Source: an uncultured Collinsella sp. (GTDB lineage: Bacteria > Actinomycetota > Coriobacteriia > Coriobacteriales > Coriobacteriaceae). From it: a stretch of DNA of 27,122 nt. Below the pieces are notes generated by a model. The model was not told the DNA's origin, searched no databases, and saw nothing but the letters and a program-made list of their open reading frames with translations. Shown here in pieces: positions 1 to 5,521 of this stretch. Where the stretch lies: contig URKH01000023.1 of NCBI GenBank assembly GCA_900548255.1, forward strand, positions 1 through 27,122. Direction: 5' to 3'. Numbering within the stretch: the stretch's first letter is position 1; every line of letters starts with the position of its first letter. The position numbers were made by a program, and so were the translations under genes.

Positions 1-318
1 CTTGTTAAACGCAGTGTCGTCTTCCTCGACGCTCAGCACATTGACGACCACCGAGCCGCCTTGCTGGTTAGAGCCTGTATTGATATCCCAATACACGCCG
101 TTAATGTCATCGTCGAAATCGAACTGGCATCCCTCGACAACGGTCAGCGAGCCATCGGCCTCAACCGTGGCACCGATATAGGTTTGGCTCATGGAGTAGC
201 CGTCGGCGTGCGCGACGGCAGGCAGCAGCAACAACGCAAGCGCGACGAGTGCGCAGACGGAAGCGAACCGCGCAAACAGGCGGCGCTGCCGACAGGGCTG
301 GGCAACGGGGGCGTTCAT
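1..318 (-). CDS. DUF2207-like exported membrane protein, N-terminal part (truncated by window edge)
   Basis: The frame is open from an ATG at 318 to the left edge, giving 106 residues with no stop, so the gene continues outside the window. AAAGGA sits about 8 bases before the ATG. Residues 1-35 form a signal peptide: Arg-rich start, hydrophobic run ALVALALLLLPAVA, then AHA as a likely cleavage site. The mature part has a Y-I-G-A-T-V-E-A-D-G-S-L-T-V-V-E stretch followed by an aromatic and Asp-rich segment ending NGVYWDI. This matches the start of DUF2207 proteins, exported proteins with an N-terminal beta-rich outer domain and C-terminal membrane spans. The role of that family is unknown. The C-terminal membrane part cannot be checked here. 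Confidence 0.75.
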   Translation of the reverse strand, partial: MNAPVAQPCRQRRLFARFASVCALVALALLLLPAVAHADGYSMSQTYIGATVEADGSLTVVEGCQFDFDDDINGVYWDINTGSNQQGGSVVVNVLSVEEDDTAFNK

Positions 319-431
319 AGGCACATCCTTTGTCTGTGGTACCAGTAGCGTCATTGTCCCACGTTTGCGAGTTCATGTGACGAACATCTAGGTCAGCGGA
401 GCGTCAAAACGGGACAAAAGTCACGCCCGCC

Positions 432-482
432 GCCGGCACCTGGGGACGTTCCTTATCTGCCGGCAATCTGGGACACTCCTTG
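432..482. repeat. Imperfect tandem repeat, two 24-base units with 27-base period
   Basis: Unit one starts GCCGGCACCTGGGGACGTTC at 432. Unit two starts GCCGGCAATCTGGGACACTC at 459. Both end in CCTT plus one or two bases. The GGGGACGTTCCTT type of motif is recalled as a dispersed intergenic repeat in several bacterial groups; that link is from memory and not tested. Confidence 0.5.
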
Positions 483-653
483 GCATAGCCCGCCCCGGCA
501 ATAGATACCACTTCATAGCTCCATCACAGGTGTAGCGGCTTTGTGTGGGCGCGGCATGCGCTGATTGAGCCGCCAGTTGAGGGGCATAAAGCAGTTGAGC
601 GAAAACGGTTTGCCCCTTTGCCGTCCGCTTGAGGATCATGTCCCCCTTTTCCG

Positions 654-693
654 CGGAAACCCCGGCAGTTGCGAAGAGCTGCCGGGGTTTCCG
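654..693. terminator. Long hairpin, possible terminator or dispersed palindromic repeat
   Basis: Arm GGAAACCCCGGCAG (655-668) pairs perfectly with CTGCCGGGGTTTCC (679-692), and C654 pairs with G693, around a 10-base spacer. Neither strand shows a clean T run after the stem. A Rho-independent terminator is therefore only one reading; an extragenic palindromic element is the other. It lies upstream of gluQ rather than directly after a gene end. Confidence 0.5.
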
Positions 694-814
694 TCGTTTG
701 AGGGCTAGATTGATTGACGACGATTAAGGCGCCGAGCCGGTGGTCCGGCACGCGCAACGTGTGGCCTCAGCAACTTGCAGGCCACGGCAGCGTCTCCCCC
801 ACCACGCCCCGCGC

Positions 815-820
815 TATACT
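815..820 (+). promoter_or_regulatory. -10 box of gluQ, probably producing a leaderless mRNA
   Basis: TATACT ends 7 bases before the ATG at 828, so transcription would start at or next to the start codon. No ribosome-binding sequence lies before the ATG. I see no good -35 at normal spacing. Confidence 0.5.
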
Positions 821-827
821 CGTCCGC

Positions 828-1832
828 ATGGACATCAACGCACGCAACATAGCAACAACCGCCGCCGACGCGCCAACGACGCCGGCCGCTCCCGCGCCCG
901 TCGTGGGGCGCTTCGCCCCGTCGCCCTCGGGCCGTATGCACCTGGGCAACGTGTTCAGCTGCCTGTGCGCATGGCTTTCGGCCCGCAGCCAGGGCGGCAG
1001 CATCGTGTTACGCATTGAGGACCTGGACGATCGCTGCAAGCGCCCGGAACTTGCCGCCCAATTGATTGACGACCTGGCCTGGCTGGGGCTGGAGTGGGAC
1101 GAAGGCCCCTACTACCAGCACGACCGCCTAGACCTGTACGAGAGCGCCTTGCGCCGGCTGAAAGACGCCGGCCTCACCTATCCCTGCTTTTGCACACGCG
1201 CCGAGCTCCACGCCGCGAGTGCACCGCACGCGAGCGACGGCACGCCCATCTACCGTGGCGCCTGCCGAAGTCTTTCGGCCGAGGAGGTGGCCCGCCGCAG
1301 CGCCCTGCGCGCCCCGGCCACACGTCTGCGCGTGCCCACCGTCGACGACCTCGCAGACGACGTGATCGAATTTGTGGATCGCACGTACGGCGCCCAATGC
1401 GAAGCACTCGCCACCGAGTGCGGCGACTTTTTGGTGCGCCGCAGCGACGGCGTGTTTGCCTATCAGCTAGCCGTGGTGGTCGACGACGCTGCCATGGGCG
1501 TCACCGAGGTCGTGCGCGGATGCGACCTGCTGGGGTCCACGCCGCGCCAGATCTATCTGCAGCACCTGTTGGGACTGCCCACGCCGCACTACGCACATAT
1601 TCCGCTGCTCATGGCACCGGACGGCCGCCGCCTTTCCAAACGAGACCGCGATCTGGACCTGGGCGAACTCCGCGCCCGCTTTGGCACGCCCGAAGCGCTG
1701 CTGGGCTGGCTCGCCGGGCAAACGGGCATCGCGCCGGACACCACGCCGCGCTCTGCCGAGCGGCTGGTCGAGCACTTTAGCTGGGACGTCATCCGCGCGC
1801 ACCGCGAGAACATCACCGTAATGGCCGAGTAG
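828..1832 (+). CDS. gluQ: Glutamyl-Q tRNA(Asp) synthetase
   Basis: A 334-residue class I synthetase core related to GluRS without the anticodon-binding domain. Known role of the family: it activates glutamate and attaches it to the queuosine base in the anticodon of tRNA(Asp), in the cytoplasm. Seen: the HIGH-type motif as H38-L-G-N after GRFAPSPSGRM; the GluQ zinc site C120-x-C122 ... Y142-x3-C146; and the KMSKS-type loop RLSKRD at about 268-273. The open frame extends upstream to 714, but the ATG at 828 is preferred because TATACT lies 7 bases before it and the protein then starts shortly before the catalytic core. An Ala/Pro-rich N-terminal tail of about 25 residues precedes the core. It stands alone as a transcription unit. 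Confidence 0.92.
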   Translation: MDINARNIATTAADAPTTPAAPAPVVGRFAPSPSGRMHLGNVFSCLCAWLSARSQGGSIVLRIEDLDDRCKRPELAAQLIDDLAWLGLEWDEGPYYQHDRLDLYESALRRLKDAGLTYPCFCTRAELHAASAPHASDGTPIYRGACRSLSAEEVARRSALRAPATRLRVPTVDDLADDVIEFVDRTYGAQCEALATECGDFLVRRSDGVFAYQLAVVVDDAAMGVTEVVRGCDLLGSTPRQIYLQHLLGLPTPHYAHIPLLMAPDGRRLSKRDRDLDLGELRARFGTPEALLGWLAGQTGIAPDTTPRSAERLVEHFSWDVIRAHRENITVMAE

Positions 1833-1855
1833 TCAAACGCCCTGCCCCCTTCACT

Positions 1856-1866
1856 CCCCCCCCCCC
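1856..1866 (+). repeat. C11 homopolymer tract
   Basis: Eleven consecutive C residues between gluQ and the toxin-antitoxin promoter, ending 22 bases before its -35 box. Such tracts are prone to slippage, though its position is not inside a gene or promoter spacer. Confidence 0.9.
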
Positions 1867-1888
1867 GACGAGTGCGTAATTCTGTATC

Positions 1889-1930
1889 TTGTTATGTACG
1901 GAATAGTTCCGTACAATGATGCAAAGGAGG
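1889..1930 (+). promoter_or_regulatory. Promoter, operator and ribosome site of the toxin-antitoxin operon
   Basis: -35 TTGTTA (1889-1894), a 17-base spacer, and -10 TACAAT (1912-1917). A perfect 9-bp inverted repeat, TGTACGGAA (1895-1903) and TTCCGTACA (1907-1915) around TAG, fills the whole spacer and runs into the -10. This is a textbook place for the ribbon-helix-helix antitoxin to bind and repress its own operon. AAAGGAGG (1923-1930) is a strong ribosome site 7 bases before the ATG at 1938. Confidence 0.85.
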
Positions 1931-1937
1931 TTTTACC

Positions 1938-2204
1938 ATGCCAACGATTGAGAAACAGCGCCGTATGGATCTAAGGCTGACCGAGCGTCAACGCCTTACT
2001 TACGAGCGCGCCGCGGCCTTGCGCGGGCAAACTCTCACCCAATGGGCCACGGCTCACCTTGACGAGAGCTCCGCACGTGACATCGCCGAGGCGTCAACAA
2101 CCTATCTTTCTCCTGATGGTTTTGATGCATTTTGCGAAATGCTCGACTCACCCATGCCCCAAGCCGCAAAAGCGTTGCTCGACCGTAAAGCGATTTGGGA
2201 ATGA
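1938..2204 (+). CDS. DUF1778 antitoxin (TacA-like, ribbon-helix-helix)
   Basis: 88 residues. The N-terminal part, MRxDLRLTERQRxxYERAAALRGQTLTQW in outline, has the pattern of a DUF1778 ribbon-helix-helix DNA-binding domain (about residues 8-50). The C-terminal part, with SPDGFDAFCEMLDSP, is the usual toxin-wrapping tail of this family. Known role: TacA-type antitoxins neutralise a GNAT acetyltransferase toxin and, with it, repress their own promoter. Its stop codon overlaps the toxin ATG by 4 bases (ATGA), the normal arrangement, which implies translational coupling. The palindrome at 1895-1915 is the likely operator. Confidence 0.9.
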   Translation: MPTIEKQRRMDLRLTERQRLTYERAAALRGQTLTQWATAHLDESSARDIAEASTTYLSPDGFDAFCEMLDSPMPQAAKALLDRKAIWE

Positions 2205-2674
2205 GCACGTTTACCAAGCCCGTTCAACTCCCCGTTGGTCAAGGCATCGAGGCTTTCCACTGCGGTAATACCCTTGTAGACGGATGGGCTAAAAACAGAT
2301 CAGCCTCGGCGCGAAGAAGAGGGTCGGCGGTTATATACGCATCGTATTACGACGGCGCAGTCGCCGGGTTCTATACGCTATGTACGCACTCCGTAGCTCG
2401 CGAAAATGTTGACGGAGGATGGCTCGTTCGGAACTCCCCCTCCCAAGTTCCCGCAGTGTTGCTTGGAATGATGGGGGTTGATGAGAAATTCAAGGGGCTT
2501 GGTCTGGGAGCATCGTTGCTCAAAGATGCCATCGAAAACGCCTTGAAAATTTCTGCCCTAGCGGGAGCGCGAGCTTTGGTTGTCGATCCAGTAGATGATG
2601 AGGCGGCAGCGTTCTATGCGCATTTCGGCTTTGCAGCCCTACCCGGCACCAACCGAATGGCGTTGAAACTCTAG
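2201..2674 (+). CDS. GNAT-family toxin (TacT-like acetyltransferase)
   Basis: 157 residues from the ATG at 2201; an in-frame TTG at 2195 is less likely because the ATGA overlap with the antitoxin is typical. Seen: the acetyl-CoA pyrophosphate loop as KFKGLGLGASLL (GLGLG at 99-103), and the catalytic tyrosine in AAAFYAHFGF (Tyr139), which matches the position of the key Tyr in TacT/AtaT proteins. Known role: such toxins acetylate the amino group of charged tRNAs and stop translation. Nothing looks broken, so the toxin should be active when the antitoxin is lost. The target tRNA cannot be read from the sequence. Confidence 0.9.
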   Translation: MSTFTKPVQLPVGQGIEAFHCGNTLVDGWAKNRSASARRRGSAVIYASYYDGAVAGFYTLCTHSVARENVDGGWLVRNSPSQVPAVLLGMMGVDEKFKGLGLGASLLKDAIENALKISALAGARALVVDPVDDEAAAFYAHFGFAALPGTNRMALKL

Positions 2675-2712
2675 ACCGCCAGCAGCATCTCCTCCAGCTC
2701 CCAGTATGCCTT
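2671..2712 (-). pseudogene. Possible remnant C-terminal tail of a lost gene
   Basis: Read on the minus strand, the bases just after the toxin stop encode LKAYWELEEMLLAV then TAG, preceded in frame by TAA inside the palindrome arm. The composition looks like a natural protein end. This may be the scar left where the toxin-antitoxin unit or the palindrome was inserted. The family is not recognised and chance cannot be excluded. Confidence 0.25.
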
Positions 2713-2768
2713 AAGTTACCCTACAGATAATGACTATTGCCAAAATGTAGGGTAACTACCCAAGGCAT
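2706..2768. repeat. Two-step interrupted palindrome between convergent genes
   Basis: Outer arms ATGCCTT (2706-2712) and AAGGCAT (2762-2768), and inner arms GTTACCCTACA (2715-2725) and TGTAGGGTAAC (2746-2756), surround a 20-base centre. It lies between the toxin gene and the convergent phosphoesterase gene, so a bidirectional terminator is possible, but there is no T run. A protein-binding or recombination site, or a small mobile-element end, are alternatives. Confidence 0.6.
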
Positions 2769-2795
2769 CATACGAAGAGCTCGCTATGCCTGCCC

Positions 2796-3521
2796 CTACG
2801 CAACGTCCCAGGGCTGGAGCTCGCCGCCCAGGCGAACGATGCAGTCGTAGAGCACGGTGTGGCGCTCGGCCGGGTTGGCATCCCGATGAAAATGCCCGTA
2901 GTACCAGCGCTTGTAGTCCAAGCGATCTTCCAGCTCGTCGAAAAATGCCGTAAGCCGATCGACAGCTGGATAATTCCAGCCAGGTGCCGGATAGAGCGTG
3001 GGCGAGAGCATGCGCGTGGAGCAGGTGTGGGTGATCACGTAGTCGACCTTCCAGCCCACGCTATCGAGCTTTGCCCGCGCCTCCTCAAAGTTGCGCTCGC
3101 CCGGCAGCTCCTGCGGCCACCAGCTGGAATACGGGATGCGGTATTCCTTGTCCACACTCGTGGCGCCGCCCATGGTAAAGATCGTCGACCCACCGAGCTC
3201 AAAAACCTCGCCGCGCGTCAGGCGCCGTATAGGCGAGGTGTCCGACAGGCGTTGCGTCAGTCCACCGTGCCACAACTCCAGGGGGCGCTCCGCCCAATGG
3301 TCGTAGCGTTCGTGGTTGCCGTCGACGAACAGCACGGTATAGGGGCGCGACTCCAGCCAGGCGATATCGGCGCATTCCTCGGCAGAAAAATCCCACGGAA
3401 AGCCAAAGTCTCCCGCGATAATCAGATAGTCGTCGCTCGTCAGACTATCCCCAAGCTCCCAGTCGCGGAGCTTTTGCATGTCGATGCCACCGTGGACATC
3501 ACCCGTCACATAAACCGTCAT
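2796..3521 (-). CDS. Calcineurin-like metallophosphoesterase (copy A)
   Basis: 241 residues with the complete two-metal signature of the calcineurin-like superfamily: GDVHG (7-11), GDFG (37-40), GNHE (68-71), TH (164-165) and GHFH (209-212). The substrate is unknown; members cleave phosphomonoesters or diesters of proteins, nucleotides or nucleic acids. There is no signal peptide, so it is cytoplasmic. Its ATG overlaps the stop of the upstream phosphoesterase gene by 4 bases (ATGA), so the two are translationally coupled. It is a clear paralogue of the gene at 4205-4921: both carry a WWP(Q/E)E(L/M)P segment and VGWKVDYV(I/V)TH. Confidence 0.85.
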   Translation of the reverse strand: MTVYVTGDVHGGIDMQKLRDWELGDSLTSDDYLIIAGDFGFPWDFSAEECADIAWLESRPYTVLFVDGNHERYDHWAERPLELWHGGLTQRLSDTSPIRRLTRGEVFELGGSTIFTMGGATSVDKEYRIPYSSWWPQELPGERNFEEARAKLDSVGWKVDYVITHTCSTRMLSPTLYPAPGWNYPAVDRLTAFFDELEDRLDYKRWYYGHFHRDANPAERHTVLYDCIVRLGGELQPWDVA

Positions 3522-4156
3522 CGGATCACCACTTCCCTCTTATAGGCTTCGAGATCGTGCTCGATCTGCTCGTCGCCCGTGGCGTTGACCCACCACGGCC
3601 ATTTAACGCAACACGCCGGCTCGTCGACCTGCGCAAACCACGACTTGAGCTCCTCCAGGCTCACCGGGGCGTAGCCGTTGGCGTCCACGCCCACGTCATA
3701 GCGCAGCAGCCCCTGCCTAAGGTTGAACGTGTTGTACGCGCCGCCGCAGCTGTGGATATGTCCGTGAAGATGCCAGCCGCCGTGCGACATGCCTTGCCAG
3801 TCGACCATGGGATAGTGGCTCAGCACGATTTTTTGGCGGTCGATCTTGAGCACACAAATGGGCGGCTCGACGATAAAAGCATCCGCCACCGCAGGCTGCG
3901 TCCAGTCTTTGTCGTGGTTGCCAGGCAGCAGATGGACGTGCTTGCATGCAATGCTCTTACGCAGCTCGTAGGCGTCTTGCACCGTCATCTTAAAGCTGAA
4001 GTCGCCCAGAATATAAAGCTCGTCGTCCAAAGCGACCTTGCTATTAATGTTGGCGACCATGGCGTCGTTCATCTGCGCACCAGTCGACCAAGGCCTGTCG
4101 GCGAGCCGCAGCATGTTCTCGTGTCCAAAGTGGGTATCGCTGGTAAACCAGATCAT
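3518..4156 (-). CDS. Calcineurin-like metallophosphoesterase (copy B, short type)
   Basis: 212 residues. Metal-binding motifs: DTHFGH (7-12), GDFS (51-54), GNHD (79-82), SHYP (113-116) and HGHIH (131-135). The DTHFGH start puts it in a different branch from its two neighbours. AGGAGG lies 5 bases before the ATG at 4156. It overlaps the next gene by 4 bases and follows the gene at 4205 by 48 bases, so the three form one operon. It is probably cytoplasmic. The substrate cannot be assigned. Confidence 0.85.
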   Translation of the reverse strand: MIWFTSDTHFGHENMLRLADRPWSTGAQMNDAMVANINSKVALDDELYILGDFSFKMTVQDAYELRKSIACKHVHLLPGNHDKDWTQPAVADAFIVEPPICVLKIDRQKIVLSHYPMVDWQGMSHGGWHLHGHIHSCGGAYNTFNLRQGLLRYDVGVDANGYAPVSLEELKSWFAQVDEPACCVKWPWWVNATGDEQIEHDLEAYKREVVIR

Positions 4157-4204
4157 GGGAACCTCCTAACGCTGTTGCCCAGAATTTCCACTCGCCGCCC
4201 CACC

Positions 4205-4921
4205 CTACTCATCGGTGCATCGCGCCTCAATCGGCACGATATCTTGGTAGATCAGGCGATGCTTGTCGTCGCGCCATTCATCGTCATGGTAATGGCCAAA
4301 GAACCAGGTGCGGTAGTCGAGTCGCCCGTCGAGCTCGCCCAAAAAGGCCTGCAGCGAATCGTCGTAGAACTCGCGATTGCACTCCATGCACAGCTCGTCT
4401 GCCAAATCGACCGGCGCCTCGTGAGTCACAACATAGTCGACCTTCCAGCCCACACGATCGAGCGAGGCGCGACAGTATTCCATCTCGCTCTCACTCGGCA
4501 TTTCCTCGGGCCACCACGTCTTTCCCTCCCGGCGCCACTGTTTGTCATGGCTCGCGGCGCCACCCATGGCGAGCACCGTGTTCCCCGCAATGTCGAACAC
4601 CTCTCCGCGCATCAGGTGCAGCACATGCGGGCGAGCCTCGTGAACGAGGCCCTCGTTCCACTCTCGGATCGGCAGCCCCGCCAGCAGATGATAGTTCTCG
4701 TGATTGCCGTCGACAAAACACGTAGTCCAGGGCTTGGACTCAAACCAGTCGAGCCAGTATTTGTCGGTGTTTGAGCCACTCCATATAAAGCCAAAGTCGC
4801 CGGCAACGATCACCACGTCATCGCGCGTCAGCGTACGGCCCAATGGCCAAACGCGCGACGAGAAGCGGCTCGCCCCGTACTCGGCAACACCGTGAACGTC
4901 TCCGGTAACGAAAATGGACAT
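4205..4921 (-). CDS. Calcineurin-like metallophosphoesterase (copy C)
   Basis: 238 residues, first gene of a three-gene phosphoesterase operon. Motifs: GDVHG (7-11), GDFGF (41-45), GNHE (72-75), TH (166-167) and GHYH (209-212), so the active site appears complete. GGAGGT lies about 8 bases before the ATG at 4921. It shares length and motif spacing with the gene at 2796-3521, pointing to a local duplication with later divergence. The role is unknown. Confidence 0.85.
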   Translation of the reverse strand: MSIFVTGDVHGVAEYGASRFSSRVWPLGRTLTRDDVVIVAGDFGFIWSGSNTDKYWLDWFESKPWTTCFVDGNHENYHLLAGLPIREWNEGLVHEARPHVLHLMRGEVFDIAGNTVLAMGGAASHDKQWRREGKTWWPEEMPSESEMEYCRASLDRVGWKVDYVVTHEAPVDLADELCMECNREFYDDSLQAFLGELDGRLDYRTWFFGHYHDDEWRDDKHRLIYQDIVPIEARCTDE

Positions 4922-5006
4922 TAAGCGGCACCTCCGTGCTGTGCGACTCTAGACAAATCGATGGCAGAAATTGCGGATCAGCCCCGGCATCCGCACCCCT
5001 TAGGGC

Positions 5007-5081
5007 TTACCCCTCGTTCTTCCATCCAAACGGATCAAACACCCAAAAAACTAGATCGAGCACACTGTTGGCGGGCAGCAT
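5007..5081 (-). other. Alternative-frame tail overlapping the end of the anchored protein gene
   Basis: In the frame shifted from the 5051-5416 gene, an open stretch reads MLPANSVLDLVFWVF then DPFGWKNEG and stop. The run of hydrophobic and aromatic residues ending DPFGWKNEG looks like a real protein C-terminus. No ribosome site precedes its ATG. It may be the original end of the upstream gene cut off by a frameshift, or a chance frame. Confidence 0.3.
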
Positions 5082-5416
5082 TTTGGGCAGGGCGTCTTGC
5101 CTCGCTTGAGTGCGGCCGCTAATGGTACGCTGGTTTTAATGGCGTTTTGAGGAAGGCTTTTGCACCCCGTAGAACGGTGGTAAATCTTGCCGTTCTTGGT
5201 AACGATTACCTTGATTTTTGAGACATCCACACTGCGGGGCTCGATGGGCGCGGCCACCTTTTGACGAGCCGGTGCTGTTTTCCAAGGCTTGCCTCCCGAA
5301 AAACCAGAATCGCAGAACCGATTAATATAGCCGTCAAAACACCCATCGAACAGCAATCCCGTTGCCAGGCCCGCTATGAATCCGCAGACGATCGCGGCCT
5401 CTCCTCTAATTTGCAT
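5051..5416 (-). CDS. Small membrane-anchored protein with HxxxxC...CxxC domain
   Basis: 121 residues from the ATG at 5416, chosen because AAGGAGG lies 5 bases before it; the frame extends to 5464 but without a ribosome site. Residues 7-23 form a Gly-rich membrane segment, followed by a linker and a C-terminal module at about 66-114. That module has the pattern KVIVTKNGKIYH80, C85, then CPxC at 110-113. Similar modules occur at the ends of bacterial nucleases and surface proteins and are thought to bind zinc (known from memory). The last residues after CPKC differ from the usual end; a possible lost tail lies in another frame at 5007-5081. Confidence 0.7.
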   Translation of the reverse strand: MQIRGEAAIVCGFIAGLATGLLFDGCFDGYINRFCDSGFSGGKPWKTAPARQKVAAPIEPRSVDVSKIKVIVTKNGKIYHRSTGCKSLPQNAIKTSVPLAAALKRGKTPCPKCCPPTVCSI

Positions 5417-5448
5417 ATATCCCTCCTTAATCGCTCTTGAAGAAAAGG

Positions 5449-5462
5449 GCGGCGCGCGCCGC
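5449..5462. terminator. Perfect 14-bp GC palindrome after the surface protein gene
   Basis: GCGGCGCGCGCCGC is its own reverse complement. On the minus strand it is followed by CCTTTTCTTC and lies 60 bases past the stop of the surface protein gene, so a terminator is plausible. The absence of a free loop makes the hairpin less certain. Confidence 0.35.
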
Positions 5463-5521
5463 ATGGAGCCTCATCACCCCCTACGGTACGCGCCGAAAAT
5501 GGTCCGCAGCCCCTTCTGTCC

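Larger units (their letters stand above)
319..827. other. Intergenic stretch between divergent DUF2207 gene and gluQ
   Basis: About 500 bases without a convincing gene. It holds an imperfect tandem duplication (432-482), a long GC-rich hairpin (654-693) and the gluQ promoter. Short open frames here lack ribosome sites and recognisable protein features. A minus-strand frame around 540-600 could be the decayed tail of an old gene, but I cannot name it. Confidence 0.5.

Noticed and set aside
714..827. Upstream extension of gluQ to 714
   Set aside because: It would run through the likely promoter box TATACT and adds a non-conserved N-terminus; the ATG at 828 fits better.
3557..4774. A long plus-strand open frame (about 405 codons) across the phosphoesterase genes
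   Set aside because: It is antisense to two genes with complete metal-binding motifs and shows no ribosome site or family features; GC-rich codon use leaves such mirror frames open.
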